64,000 nucleotides of DNA from Pseudaeromonas paramecii (GCF_039540575.1 NZ_BAABFC010000009.1:248001-312000); one strand, 5' to 3'. Shown: positions 1-9,598, counted from the stretch's first letter. Numbers and translations: made by a program. The notes: generated from the sequence alone by a model not told the origin.

Positions 1-886
1 TGATGGAACGCATGACCATGGCCATTCCGGTGATGGTGGCCTGATCACAGATGCTAATGTGACCGTTGAGGACGGAAGCGCCACCAATAATACAGTATTT
101 GCCGATCTCCACGCTACCAGCGATGGTAGTACTGCCAGCAATCGCCGTGCCATACCCTATCTCCACGTTGTGGGCGATCTGGCACAGGTTGTCGATGATG
201 ACATTGTCGGCAATGCAGGTATGGTCGATAGCCCCCCGGTCGATGCAGGTGTTGGCACCGATTTCCACCCGGTTACCAATGCGCACGCCACCCAGCTGCG
301 GGATCTTGATCCACTCACCACGCTCGTTGGCATAGCCAAAGCCATCGGCCCCCAGCACTGTCCCGGACTGGACAAGACACGCCTCCCCCAGCCAGACATC
401 ATGGTAGACGGTGACGTTGGCCCACAGGCGGGTGCCCTTGCCCAGGCGGCTGTCCCGGCCGATGAAACAGCCGGGACCCACCACCACACCTTCGGCCAGC
501 ACGGCACCCGACTCCACCACCACATTGGCCCCCAGCACCACATTGGCGGCCAGCTGGGCATCCGGCGCGACCTGGGCCGAGGGATGGATACCTCCGGTGG
601 CTTGTGCCGGCGTGGTGTCCAGCAACTGAGCCACCCGGGCAAAGCCCACGTAAGGATCAGCCAACACCAGGGCATTGGTCTGGCACAAGGGCAGATCGGC
701 GGCCTTGAGCAACACGGCAGACGCCTTGGTCTGCTGCAGGAAGTCCCGGTATTTGGCCGAGGTGAGGAAGGAGATGCTCCCCTCCTGGGCGGTTTCCAGG
801 TTGGCAATCCGCTGAATAACGACCTGCGGATCACCATGCAGCTCGGCACCCAGCTGCTGTGCCAGTTCTCCAAGGGTCATGCTCAT
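1..886 (-). CDS. lpxD: LpxD, UDP-3-O-acylglucosamine N-acyltransferase (3' end cut by window)
   Basis: Third step of lipid A synthesis: adds the N-linked hydroxyacyl chain to UDP-3-O-acylglucosamine. Reading back from ATG at 886 gives MSMTLGELAQQLGAELHGDP, then a long left-handed beta-helix of hexapeptide repeats that stays open to base 1 (last residues ISICDQATITGMAMVMRSI). About 295 codons are present; the family is near 340 residues, so roughly 45 C-terminal residues are outside the window. It starts 3 bases after the skp stop, so skp and lpxD are cotranscribed. A second in-frame ATG at 880 is an alternative start. Function is assigned from family resemblance. Confidence 0.95.
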   Translation of the reverse strand, partial: MSMTLGELAQQLGAELHGDPQVVIQRIANLETAQEGSISFLTSAKYRDFLQQTKASAVLLKAADLPLCQTNALVLADPYVGFARVAQLLDTTPAQATGGIHPSAQVAPDAQLAANVVLGANVVVESGAVLAEGVVVGPGCFIGRDSRLGKGTRLWANVTVYHDVWLGEACLVQSGTVLGADGFGYANERGEWIKIPQLGGVRIGNRVEIGANTCIDRGAIDHTCIADNVIIDNLCQIAHNVEIGYGTAIAGSTTIAGSVEIGKYCIIGGASVLNGHISICDQATITGMAMVMRSI

Positions 887-889
887 GAA

Positions 890-1402
890 TTACTTGCCTT
901 TGCTAACTTGATCGATCACTTGCTGAGAGATATCCACCTTCGGACTGGCGAAGATGACCGCCTGACCATTCAGCACCAGATCGTAACCCTGCGCCTTGGC
1001 AATGCCATCCACGGCGGTACGCACCTTGGTCAGCACCTGTTGCTGCTCTTCACCATAGCGACGCTGTTGATCTTCCTGCAGAGCCTGACCCTTGAGATTG
1101 TAGTCGGACTGCATCTCGGCCAACTTGCGCTGCATCTTGGTGCGCTCATCGGCACTCATGAAGGACTCGTCCTTCTTGAGCTTGGCAGCCATGGCCTGAC
1201 CATCGCTCTCCAGACGCTGCATCTCACGCACCCGACCTTCGAACTCCTTCTTGAGCTTGGCTTCGATGACCTTCATCTGCGGCAGCTCAGACATGACTCG
1301 CGGTACGTTCACCACGGCAATCTTCTCAGCCATGGCGGCAGAAGAGAAACCCAGGCCCATCAGCGCCAGCCCCAGGCCGGCAACACGAAACATCTTATTC
1401 AC
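890..1402 (-). CDS. skp: Skp/OmpH periplasmic chaperone
   Basis: Periplasmic holdase that keeps unfolded outer-membrane proteins soluble on the way to BamA. The 170 residues begin with a signal peptide (about residues 1-25, cleaved after SSAAMA), followed by a short beta region and a long charged coiled-coil stretch (about 45-120) that forms the trimeric tentacles. GTG at 1402 is chosen as start because AAGGAG lies six bases upstream; an ATG three codons on is the alternative. It sits between bamA and lpxD, the standard order. Confidence 0.95.
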   Translation of the reverse strand: MNKMFRVAGLGLALMGLGFSSAAMAEKIAVVNVPRVMSELPQMKVIEAKLKKEFEGRVREMQRLESDGQAMAAKLKKDESFMSADERTKMQRKLAEMQSDYNLKGQALQEDQQRRYGEEQQQVLTKVRTAVDGIAKAQGYDLVLNGQAVIFASPKVDISQQVIDQVSKGK

Positions 1403-1426
1403 TTACGACTCCTTGCTTAAATCGCA

Positions 1427-3856
1427 TCAGAAGGTGCGGCCAATGTTGAAACTAAACACTTCGGTCTTGTCTCCCGGTTGCTTCTTCAGAGGATAAGCAA
1501 ACGAGAAAACCAACGGCCCCATGGGAGAGAGCCATTGTAACGCTACGCCGGTCGAGGCCCGGTAGAGGCTGGGATCGGAATAATCGTAAAACTTGTCACA
1601 GCCAGAGACGCACTGAGCGTAGGTGGCCGGGTCGAAGGTGGTGTCCCATACCGAACCGATATCAAAGAACACCGAGGTTCTGAGCTGATTACGGTAGGAC
1701 TCCGGCGCGAAGGGGGTGGGCACGATAAACTCGAGGGACGCCACCGCCTGAGCATTACCACCCACGGCCTGATCCGTGCCTATGGTGCCGGACTGCCCCT
1801 GATCGTTCACCAGGTAGATGGCCTTGGGGCCCACCGTGTTGCTCTGGAAGCCACGCAGCCACTCACTGCCACCGGCATAGTAGTTCTCGAAGAAGGGCAA
1901 CACCTGGCTATAGCCGTCGACGGAACCATACCCATTGCCATAGGCCATGCGGAAGCGACCGGCAATCACCCACTGGTGATCCTGATCCAACGGCAAGTAG
2001 TTGCTGTTATCGAAACTGAGCTTGTAGAACTGCAGATCCGAGCCCGGTATCGTCACCTTACCGGTAAACTGCTGGCGGTTACCTGCGGTGGGGAACATCC
2101 CCTTGTTCAGGTAGTTGCGGGTCCAGCTGCTGGTGAAGTTAATGTTGTTAAACACCACCCGCCCCTGGGAGTCGGTTTCACCGGAATACAGACTCCAGAA
2201 CTTGCGGATCTGGGCATAGGCCTTCAGTTGGGACAGCTTGTTGTTCTCAAAGCCCAGACCGTACTCCAGCCGGTTATTTTCGTTGATCGGGTAACCGAAG
2301 GTGGCACTCACCCCCAGGGTTTCGTTGTTATAGTCCACCAGGTTGGCATTGCCGGCCTCAAACTTGGTGTAGTAGGCCCGGCCGCCCAGGCTGACGCCAT
2401 CCATGGTGAAATAGGGGTCGGTATAGCTGACATCATAGGTCTTGCTGTAGTCGTTCATGTTGAAATTGAACGCCACCTTGTTGCCGGTGCCCAGGAAGTT
2501 GTCCTGCTGCAGACCAAACTGGAAGCTGACACCGGACTCCGTACCGTAACCCACCCCACCGGAGATGGAGCCCACCGGCTGCTCCTTGACCTTAACGTCC
2601 AAGTCCACCTGATCCTGATGGCCAGGGATACGCTGGGGCTGCACCTCTACCGTCTCGAAGAAGCCCAATCGGTTCAGGCGGCTTTTGGAACTCTCCACCT
2701 TCTCGTTAGAGAACCAGGATCCTTCCATCTGGCGCATCTCGCGGCGCACCACCTCGTCACGGGTCACCTGGTTACCGCTGATGTTGATACGGCGCACATG
2801 GATACGGGCACCCGGCTCCACGTTGATGTTGAGCTCCACCTCGTGAGTCTCGTCGTTGATCACCGGATAGGTATGCACCTGGGGATAGGCATAACCGAAG
2901 CGGCCGAGGAACTTGGACAGACTCTCTTCGGTATGGGCCACATCGGCGGCCGAATACAGCTCGCCCACCTGCAGCGGCACCAGGGCCTTGAGCTCGGACT
3001 CGCGACCAATGAGATCGCCGCGCAGCTTGACCGCGCTGATCTTGTACTGTTCGCCTTCCTTGAGGTTCAGGGTGATGTAGATGCCCTTCTTGTCCGGGGT
3101 CATGGCCACCTGGGTGCTATCCACCCGAAAACGCAGGTAACCCCGGTCCATATAATAGGAGCGCAAGGCTTCCAGATCCCCGGCCAGCTTCTGCTTCTGG
3201 TACTTCTGATCGGCGATGAAATTCCACCAGGGCTTTTCGTCCCGCAGCGACATCTGGGCCAGCAGGCGCTCTTCGCTAAACACCTTGTTACCGACGAAGT
3301 TGATCTGTTGGATCTTGGCCGACACCCCTTCGATGAAGTTGAACTTCAACGCCACCCGGTTGCGGGGCAAGGGGGTCACCACTGCCTGTATCTTGGCGGA
3401 GTACTTGCCCACGCCGTAATAGAAGTCTTCCAGTCCCTGTTCCAGGGTGCGCAACACGGTTCTGTCCAGCGCCTCACCCACCCGGACGCCAGAAGAGTCC
3501 AGCGATTGTTGCAGCTGCTCTTCTTTGATGTCCTTGTTGCCGGCGAATTCGATGCTGCTGATGGTGGGGCGTTCCCGCACCTGTACCACCAGGGCGTCGC
3601 CATCCCGCATCAACTGGATATCTTCAAAGTTACCCGTGGCATAAAGCTTCTTGATGGCGTTGGCCTGGGCCGCCGCATCCAGTTCATCACCCACCCGAAT
3701 GGGCAAGTTAAGCAGAGCCGCCCCCAGGGTGACCCGTTGCAGACCTTCAACGCGAATATCTTTCACGACAAAGGAGGAAGAAGCCCCATGGGCACAGGGT
3801 GCCATTAGACTGACGCCCAGCAGGCAAGAGGCGGCCAGCGCTTTTCTTACAGCCAT
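1427..3856 (-). CDS. bamA: BamA outer-membrane protein assembly factor
   Basis: Core Omp85 subunit of the BAM complex, inserting beta-barrel proteins into the outer membrane. From ATG at 3856 the product is 809 residues: signal peptide (cleaved near CAHGA), five POTRA domains (about 25-420), then a 16-strand barrel carrying the loop-6 motif in its LRGF form and ending in Phe, the usual outer-membrane C-terminus. An upstream in-frame ATG at 3919 would add 21 residues before the signal peptide and is rejected. It follows rseP and precedes its client chaperone gene skp. Confidence 0.96.
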   Translation of the reverse strand: MAVRKALAASCLLGVSLMAPCAHGASSSFVVKDIRVEGLQRVTLGAALLNLPIRVGDELDAAAQANAIKKLYATGNFEDIQLMRDGDALVVQVRERPTISSIEFAGNKDIKEEQLQQSLDSSGVRVGEALDRTVLRTLEQGLEDFYYGVGKYSAKIQAVVTPLPRNRVALKFNFIEGVSAKIQQINFVGNKVFSEERLLAQMSLRDEKPWWNFIADQKYQKQKLAGDLEALRSYYMDRGYLRFRVDSTQVAMTPDKKGIYITLNLKEGEQYKISAVKLRGDLIGRESELKALVPLQVGELYSAADVAHTEESLSKFLGRFGYAYPQVHTYPVINDETHEVELNINVEPGARIHVRRINISGNQVTRDEVVRREMRQMEGSWFSNEKVESSKSRLNRLGFFETVEVQPQRIPGHQDQVDLDVKVKEQPVGSISGGVGYGTESGVSFQFGLQQDNFLGTGNKVAFNFNMNDYSKTYDVSYTDPYFTMDGVSLGGRAYYTKFEAGNANLVDYNNETLGVSATFGYPINENNRLEYGLGFENNKLSQLKAYAQIRKFWSLYSGETDSQGRVVFNNINFTSSWTRNYLNKGMFPTAGNRQQFTGKVTIPGSDLQFYKLSFDNSNYLPLDQDHQWVIAGRFRMAYGNGYGSVDGYSQVLPFFENYYAGGSEWLRGFQSNTVGPKAIYLVNDQGQSGTIGTDQAVGGNAQAVASLEFIVPTPFAPESYRNQLRTSVFFDIGSVWDTTFDPATYAQCVSGCDKFYDYSDPSLYRASTGVALQWLSPMGPLVFSFAYPLKKQPGDKTEVFSFNIGRTF

Positions 3857-3887
3857 GTTGTTCTCTTTTGTCCTTATTCTGAGCCTT

Positions 3888-5237
3888 TTAGAGGCGAGCA
3901 AAATCATTAAACAGGGCAATCGCCATCAAACAGACCAGGATGGCTGCGCCGAACTTGAATGCATACTCCTGAAATTTCTCAGGAACGGGTCGGCCGGTGA
4001 CGGCCTCCACCAGATAGAACAGCAGGTGACCCCCATCCAGGATGGGGAGCGGGAACAGATTGATAATCCCGAGATTCACACTGACCAGGGCCAAAAAGCC
4101 GAGGAAGTATACCAGACCGAATTCGGCACTGCTCCCCGCACCTTTGGCAATCGAGATCGGACCGCTGAGATTATCTAGGGAGAGGATGCCAGTTAGCAAT
4201 TTACCCAGCATCGCCACTGTGAGGCTGATCATGTTGCCGGTCTTATCCAGCGCCTCAGCCACCGCCTTGAAGGGGCCATAGCGCAACTCAAACCGGTACT
4301 GCTCCGGCACCGGCTCCACGCTGGGCGCCAGGCCGGCAAAACCAAACATCCGCTTCCCCTCCTCCTTCAGCACCGGCGTCAGCACCGTCTGTTGCTCCTG
4401 GCCATCACGTCGGAAGGTCAGGGTCAGGGGGGTATCAGGCGAGTCTTGCACCCGGTTCACCAAAAATACCCAGTCGGTGATGGGCTGGCCATCCAGGGTC
4501 AACAGGGTATCCCCGGCCTGCAGGCCGGCTTGTTCACCCGGACTGCCCGGCACCACCTGTGCCAGGGTCAGGGTCAGCTTGGGGCCCAACGGCGCTATGC
4601 CCAGGCTGAGGATGGGCGACTCTTTTTCCGGGTCGAACTGCCAGTTATCCAGCGGCAGGGTCACCGTCTGTTCATCGCCCTGGGGAGTGCGCACCGTGAG
4701 GACGGTCTCGTGATCGCCAATCCGGCGCACCAGACCATAGGCCACCGACTCCCAGTCCGCTGTCGGCCGACCATCCACCTGCAGAATTTCCATCTGGGGT
4801 TGCAGACCCGCCTGGGCGGCGATGGATTGGGGCGCTACCGCCTCCACCACGGGGTGCACCGCCGGCACACCGATGAGGAACATCAGCCAGAAGGCAAACA
4901 GGGCAAACCCGAAATTGGCAAGGGGGCCGGCGGCCACGATGGCAAACCGCTTGGCGACCGATTTGTGATCGAAGGCCGCCGCCTCGTCACCGGGCGCCAG
5001 GGGAGCCACTCGGCCATCCAGCATCTTGACGTAGCCGCCCAGGGGGATCAGGGAGAGGGAGAACTCGGTGCCGTACTTATCGGTGCGGCTCCACAGCACG
5101 CGACCAAACCCCAAGGAGAACCGCAGCACCCGGACGCCACACAGGCGCGCCACATAAAAGTGGCCCCATTCGTGAACGGCGATCAGGATGGCCAGGGCCA
5201 CCACAAAGGAGGCCAGATTCCACAAGACAGCTGTCAT
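3888..5237 (-). CDS. rseP: RseP site-2 protease
   Basis: Inner-membrane zinc protease that cuts anti-sigma factor RseA within the membrane during the envelope stress response, and clears signal-peptide remnants. The 449 residues show the zinc motif HEWGH at 22-26, a second metal motif LDGGH near the C-terminus, two tandem PDZ domains between about 120 and 310, and four hydrophobic segments. Its ATG overlaps the dxr stop by four bases. Co-location with bamA and skp fits a shared envelope role. Confidence 0.96.
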   Translation of the reverse strand: MTAVLWNLASFVVALAILIAVHEWGHFYVARLCGVRVLRFSLGFGRVLWSRTDKYGTEFSLSLIPLGGYVKMLDGRVAPLAPGDEAAAFDHKSVAKRFAIVAAGPLANFGFALFAFWLMFLIGVPAVHPVVEAVAPQSIAAQAGLQPQMEILQVDGRPTADWESVAYGLVRRIGDHETVLTVRTPQGDEQTVTLPLDNWQFDPEKESPILSLGIAPLGPKLTLTLAQVVPGSPGEQAGLQAGDTLLTLDGQPITDWVFLVNRVQDSPDTPLTLTFRRDGQEQQTVLTPVLKEEGKRMFGFAGLAPSVEPVPEQYRFELRYGPFKAVAEALDKTGNMISLTVAMLGKLLTGILSLDNLSGPISIAKGAGSSAEFGLVYFLGFLALVSVNLGIINLFPLPILDGGHLLFYLVEAVTGRPVPEKFQEYAFKFGAAILVCLMAIALFNDFARL

Positions 5238-6427
5238 ATACGCTCCTGGATCAATTGCAGCGCTAAACGCCGAGCCTCGTCATCCAGCCCGAGGATGGCC
5301 GTCAAGTCATCGGCAGGCGATCCAGCCAGCCGCTCCACCACACCGGCATTGATGGTGTGGATAGTGGTAAAACCGATCTGCCCGGCCAGGAAGGAGGCCA
5401 CCGCCATCTCATTGGCGGCGTTCAGGGCCGTGGTGGCCCCCTGCCCCGCCCAACAGGCTTCCATGGCCAACTGCAGCCCAGGATACCGCTGATAATCCGG
5501 TGCCAGGAAGGTCAACTCACCCAGGCTGCAAAAATCCAGCGGCCCCACGCCGGAGGCGATACGCGCCGGATAGCTCATGACATAGGCGATGGGGGTGCGC
5601 ATGTCCGGCTGCCCCATCTGGGCCAGCACGGAACCGTCCTTGTACTGCACCATGGAGTGGATCACCGATTGGGGGTGGATCACCACCTGCATCTGCTCGG
5701 GTTGGGCGTTGAACAGCCAACGGGCCTCTATGTACTCCAGGCCTTTATTCATCATGGTGGCGGAGTCCACCGAAATCTTGCGGCCCATGGACCAGTTGGG
5801 ATGGGCCACCGCCTGTTCCGGCGTCACCGCCGCCAGCTGCTCCACCGGGGTATAGCGGAAGGGGCCACCGGAGCCGGTCAGCAAGATCTTGTGTACCCCG
5901 GCGGCGGCCAAGTCGCAAAAGCCCAGCTGTTGCTGCACGCTCTGCGGCAGGCACTGGAAGATGGCATTGTGTTCGCTGTCCACCGGCAGGATACGCGCCC
6001 CTGAGTCACGGGCCGCCTCCATAAACAAGGCCCCGGACATCACCAGGGCCTCCTTGTTGGCCAACAGCACCGTCTTGCCCGCCTTGACGGCGGCCAGCGC
6101 CGGCAACAGGCCGGCGGCCCCCACGATGGCGGCCATCACCTGATCCACCTCGGCCAGCCTGGCCACCTCACACAGCGCCTCGGCACCGCTGAGCACCTCG
6201 GTCAGGCTCTGGTGACTGGCCAGCGCTTCACGCAGCTGCTGCGCCGCCGCCTCATCGGCCATCACCGCATAGCGAGGTTCAAACTCCAGACAGTCCGCCA
6301 GCATGGCCGTCACATCACGGTGAGCGGCCAGGGCGGTGACAGCAAAGGTCTGCCGATGACGACGGATGATGTCCAGGGTGCTCCGACCGATGGAGCCTGT
6401 GGAGCCAAGCACGGTAACGCGTTGCAT
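5234..6427 (-). CDS. dxr: DXP reductoisomerase
   Basis: Converts 1-deoxy-D-xylulose 5-phosphate to 2-C-methyl-D-erythritol 4-phosphate with NADPH, the committed step of the MEP isoprenoid pathway in the cytoplasm. The 397 residues start with the nucleotide-binding motif GSTGSIG (8-14); the substrate/metal region contains NWSMGRKISVDSATMMNKG, and a C-terminal helical domain follows. It lies between cdsA and rseP and near uppS, which uses isoprenoid products of this pathway. Confidence 0.96.
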   Translation of the reverse strand: MQRVTVLGSTGSIGRSTLDIIRRHRQTFAVTALAAHRDVTAMLADCLEFEPRYAVMADEAAAQQLREALASHQSLTEVLSGAEALCEVARLAEVDQVMAAIVGAAGLLPALAAVKAGKTVLLANKEALVMSGALFMEAARDSGARILPVDSEHNAIFQCLPQSVQQQLGFCDLAAAGVHKILLTGSGGPFRYTPVEQLAAVTPEQAVAHPNWSMGRKISVDSATMMNKGLEYIEARWLFNAQPEQMQVVIHPQSVIHSMVQYKDGSVLAQMGQPDMRTPIAYVMSYPARIASGVGPLDFCSLGELTFLAPDYQRYPGLQLAMEACWAGQGATTALNAANEMAVASFLAGQIGFTTIHTINAGVVERLAGSPADDLTAILGLDDEARRLALQLIQERI

Positions 6428-6437
6428 GCAGCAGACC

Positions 6438-7274
6438 TTAATTAATCAGCAGGTAACACAAAACAAAGATGGGCAGGGCGGCGGTGAGACTGTCAACCCG
6501 ATCCAGGACACCGCCATGACCCGGCAGCAGGGTGCCTGAGTCCTTGATCCCCACCTCGCGTTTGAACAGACTCTCGCTCAGATCCCCCAGCACGGAGGCC
6601 AGCATGGCCAGCAGGGAGCACAACAGTATGCCCAGCGCCTGCACCAGGGGGAACCCTGCCCACAAGGGCACCACCACCGCCAGGGCGCCGGCGATGATGA
6701 GGCCACCCAGCAGGCCTTCGAGGGTCTTGTTGGGGCTGACCCGCGGCAGCATCTTATGCCGCCCCCATTGGCGACCGACAAAATAGGCGCCGCTGTCGGC
6801 ACACCACACCAGAGCCATGACAAACAGCAGGATGAGCCCACCCTGCCAGCCGGGCGCCGCGCCGCGCAGCAGCACCAGGGCCCAGAAGAAAGGCAGCAGC
6901 GTCAGGACACCGAACAGGCCCTTGACGCCATTTTTGCCACGCCACCATCGGGTGGCGGCGGGATAACGCAATACCATAAACAGGGCGAGCAGCCACCACA
7001 GGCCGCCGAGACTCAAGATCAGCCACAGCCAGGGATTGGCCTGCCGCTGGGCCTGGCTCAAGGGCGCCAGCACAAACAAGGAGCCGGCCAGCAAGAGACC
7101 ATAACAGAGCGGGATCAGCCAGCGAGGATACCCAGGGGTAAAGCGGGCCCATTCCCGGCTGGCCATCAGATAAATCAGTACGGCGCCACCCAGGAAAAAG
7201 GGTTCAGGCAACCAGAAGATCCAGCCCAAAACCAGAATAACCAGAACCAGGGCGGTGATAATGCGTTGTCTCAA
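6438..7274 (-). CDS. cdsA: CdsA phosphatidate cytidylyltransferase
   Basis: Makes CDP-diacylglycerol from phosphatidate and CTP, the precursor of all membrane phospholipids. A multi-pass membrane protein of 278 residues with about seven or eight hydrophobic segments; the family signature near the C-terminus reads KREVGIKDSGTLLPGHGGVL followed by DRVDS. The start is a TTG at 7274 preceded by GAGGAC, so the first residue is Met from a rare start codon. It lies between uppS and dxr on one transcript. Confidence 0.94.
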   Translation of the reverse strand: MRQRIITALVLVILVLGWIFWLPEPFFLGGAVLIYLMASREWARFTPGYPRWLIPLCYGLLLAGSLFVLAPLSQAQRQANPWLWLILSLGGLWWLLALFMVLRYPAATRWWRGKNGVKGLFGVLTLLPFFWALVLLRGAAPGWQGGLILLFVMALVWCADSGAYFVGRQWGRHKMLPRVSPNKTLEGLLGGLIIAGALAVVVPLWAGFPLVQALGILLCSLLAMLASVLGDLSESLFKREVGIKDSGTLLPGHGGVLDRVDSLTAALPIFVLCYLLIN

Positions 7275-7297
7275 ACAGGCGTCCTCAAGAGGCAGGT

Positions 7298-8071
7298 TCA
7301 GGTGGCGGACTCGGCCAGCAGAGTGCGGATCTGCTCGCCAGTACAGCCAAAACGTCGTTCACGACCGGCAAAGGAGGCCACGGCCTCGGTGAAGGCGGCC
7401 TCGTCGAAATCGGGCCAGAGAGTAGGGGTAAAATAGAGTTCGGCATAGGCACACTGCCACAGCAGGAAATTGCTGATGCGGTGATCCCCGCCGGTGCGGA
7501 TCAGCAGATCCACCGGTGACTGATCCGCCAGACAGAGGGCCTGGCCAAGACGGGTTTCATCCACATCGGCGACCGCCAGCTGACCATCTGCCACCTGCTG
7601 CGCCAACTGCTGGGCCGCCTGAGCGATATCCCAGCGGCCGCCATAGTTGGCTGCGATATTGAGAATGAGGCCGGTATTGTTGGCGGTCAGGGCTTCGGCT
7701 TCGGCAATCTTCTTCTGCAGGCGGGCATTAAACCGGCTGCGATCGCCGATCACCCGCAGACGGATGTTATTGCTGTGCAGCTTGCGCACCTCGCGGCCCA
7801 GCACATGGATGAAGAGCTCCATCAGGGCACTCACCTCATCCGCCGGACGGCGCCAGTTCTCACTGGAGAAGGCAAACAGGGTCAGGGATTCCAGACCCAG
7901 TCGGTTGGCGACGGAGACGCTCTGGCGCACCGCCAGCACCCCGGCCTTGTGTCCGGCGACCCGCAACTTACCGCGCTGCTGAGCCCAACGACCGTTCCCG
8001 TCCATGATGATGGCCACATGCTTGGGAAAGCAGGCCTGGGCCAGTTCATGCAGGGAGGTGGGTAACGACAT
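7298..8071 (-). CDS. uppS: Undecaprenyl diphosphate synthase
   Basis: Extends farnesyl diphosphate with eight isopentenyl units in cis to give the C55 carrier lipid for peptidoglycan and O-antigen. The 257 residues contain the catalytic motif MDGNGRW with Asp24 (Asp26 in E. coli). The second signature reads RTGGDHRISNF where the family nearly always has RTGGEHRISNF, so residue 196 is Asp rather than Glu. A GGAGAGAG Shine-Dalgarno precedes ATG 8071. It heads the uppS-cdsA-dxr-rseP-bamA-skp-lpxD run, just after a terminator behind frr. Confidence 0.95.
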   Translation of the reverse strand: MSLPTSLHELAQACFPKHVAIIMDGNGRWAQQRGKLRVAGHKAGVLAVRQSVSVANRLGLESLTLFAFSSENWRRPADEVSALMELFIHVLGREVRKLHSNNIRLRVIGDRSRFNARLQKKIAEAEALTANNTGLILNIAANYGGRWDIAQAAQQLAQQVADGQLAVADVDETRLGQALCLADQSPVDLLIRTGGDHRISNFLLWQCAYAELYFTPTLWPDFDEAAFTEAVASFAGRERRFGCTGEQIRTLLAESAT

Positions 8072-8106
8072 GCTCTCTCTCCAATCGACAGCGGGCCAAA
8101 AAACAA

Positions 8107-8140
8107 ACGGGCACCCAGAGATAGACCCATGGGCGCCCGT
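8107..8140 (-). terminator. Rho-independent terminator after frr
   Basis: On the minus strand an 11-bp stem (one G-T wobble) with arms at 8130-8140 and 8107-8117 is followed by a T-rich tail (TTTGTTTTTT). It separates frr from uppS, though read-through is possible since uppS shows no clear promoter of its own. Confidence 0.75.
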
Positions 8141-8159
8141 ACTATAACTGATGTAACAA

Positions 8160-8717
8160 TCAGATTTCCATCAGCTCTTTTTCCTTGGCCGCCAGCATAT
8201 CATCAATGGTCTTGATGAAGCCGTCGGTCAATTTCTGGATCTCTTCCTGGGCACGACGATCGTCGTCCTCGGTGATTTCCTTGTCCTTGAGCAGGGCCTT
8301 GAGATCGTTGTTGCAATCGCGGCGCACGTTGCGCACCGCCACACGACCCTGTTCGGCCTCACCGCGCACCAGCTTGATCAGATCCTTGCGGCGCTCTTCG
8401 GTCAGGGGAGGCAAGGGCACGCGGATGGTGGTGCCGGCAGAGCTGGGGTTCAGGCCCAGATCGGAGGTCATGATGGCCTTCTCAACGGCCTGGATCAGGC
8501 TGCGATCGAACACGGTGACGGCCAGGGTACGGGCATCTTCGGCGGTGACGTTGGCCACCTGACGCAGCGGGGTGGCGGAGCCGTAATATTCCACCTGAAT
8601 GCCATCCAGCAGCGCCGGCTGGGCGCGACCGGTCCGGATCTTGGACAGCTGGGACTTGAGTGAATCCACGCTCTTGTTCATGCGATCTTTGGCATCGCTC
8701 TTAATTTCATTGATCAC
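8160..8717 (-). CDS. frr: Ribosome recycling factor
   Basis: Works with EF-G to split the post-termination ribosome. The 185 residues match the family's usual length; the body is a three-helix bundle with the conserved start INEIKSDAKDRMNKSVDSLK and the RTGRA motif. The start codon is GTG at 8717 with AAGGAT upstream. It is last in the rpsB-tsf-pyrH-frr series and is followed by a strong hairpin terminator. Confidence 0.96.
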   Translation of the reverse strand: MINEIKSDAKDRMNKSVDSLKSQLSKIRTGRAQPALLDGIQVEYYGSATPLRQVANVTAEDARTLAVTVFDRSLIQAVEKAIMTSDLGLNPSSAGTTIRVPLPPLTEERRKDLIKLVRGEAEQGRVAVRNVRRDCNNDLKALLKDKEITEDDDRRAQEEIQKLTDGFIKTIDDMLAAKEKELMEI

Positions 8718-8792
8718 GGTCGTTATCCTTTTTCTCTGGCTTGGCCAATCGCGCCTATTCTAGCCCGACCAGCCGCCTCGACGACAGCCGAG

Positions 8793-9527
8793 TTAGCTTT
8801 TTTTGTGGTGGATCAGGGTACCTTCCGGCTCACCCATGATGACTCGACGCAGGGCGCCGGGCTTGTTCATGTTGAACACGCGGATCGGCAGGTTGTGATC
8901 CCGGGCCAGGGTAAAGGCCGCCAGATCCATCACCTTGAGTTCCTTGTCCAGCACGTCGCTGTAATCCAGCTCGCTGAACAGCTGCGCGTCCGGGTGTTGC
9001 ACCGGGTCGGCAGAGTAGACACCGTCCACCTTGGTGGCCTTCAGCACGCAATCGGCTTCGATTTCGATGCCCCGCAGGCAGGCGGCGGAGTCGGTGGTAA
9101 AGAAGGGGTTGCCCGTGCCGGCGGCGAAGATCACCACCTTGCCGGCACGCAGCTGGCTGATGCCTTCGGCCCAGTTGTAGGAGTTACAGATCCCCTGCAG
9201 ACTGATGGCCGACATCAAACGGGCGTTCACATAAGCACGATGCAGGGCGTCCCGCATGGCCAGGCCGTTCATCACGGTGGCCAGCATGCCCATGTGGTCA
9301 CCCACTACGCGGTTCATGCCCGCCTTCGCCAGGCCAGCACCACGGAACAGGTTGCCGCCGCCAATCACCAGGCCCACTTCCACGCCCAGCTCGACCAGCT
9401 CCTTGATTTCCTGCGCCATGCGATCAAGCACCGCGGGATCGATACCGAAGCCTTCATCGCCCTGCAGGGCCTCACCACTGAGTTTCAACAGAATGCGTCT
9501 ATAAGCAGCTTTGGGATTGGTACTCAT
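8793..9527 (-). CDS. pyrH: UMP kinase
   Basis: Phosphorylates UMP to UDP; hexameric, allosterically controlled by GTP and UTP. From ATG at 9527 the product is 244 residues, beginning MSTNPKAAYRRILLKLSGEA, which aligns with the E. coli start. The phosphate-binding GGGNLFRG and the DHMGM segment are present. An ATG at 9545 would add six residues not seen in the family. It lies downstream of tsf behind a hairpin, so it probably has partly independent transcription. Confidence 0.95.
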   Translation of the reverse strand: MSTNPKAAYRRILLKLSGEALQGDEGFGIDPAVLDRMAQEIKELVELGVEVGLVIGGGNLFRGAGLAKAGMNRVVGDHMGMLATVMNGLAMRDALHRAYVNARLMSAISLQGICNSYNWAEGISQLRAGKVVIFAAGTGNPFFTTDSAACLRGIEIEADCVLKATKVDGVYSADPVQHPDAQLFSELDYSDVLDKELKVMDLAAFTLARDHNLPIRVFNMNKPGALRRVIMGEPEGTLIHHKKS

Positions 9528-9549
9528 CTTCTTATTCCTGGTCATAGAA

Positions 9550-9573
9550 AGACCGCGACAGGTGTCGCGGTCT
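9550..9573 (-). terminator. Hairpin terminator or attenuator after tsf
   Basis: Near-perfect inverted repeat AGACCGCGACA / TGTCGCGGTCT on the minus strand followed by TTTC, between tsf and pyrH. The short T-run suggests partial termination between rpsB-tsf and pyrH-frr. Confidence 0.65.
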
Positions 9574-9598
9574 GAAACTGGCTTGACGGTCCGGGCGA

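Noticed and set aside
59..1420. Long plus-strand open frame (453 codons) opposite lpxD and skp
   Set aside because: Antisense shadow of two well-conserved genes; His/Gln/Gly-rich low-quality product, no ribosome site.
1976..3808. 610-codon plus-strand frame opposite bamA
   Set aside because: Product is the typical antisense pattern of GC-rich genes; bamA on the other strand is unmistakable.
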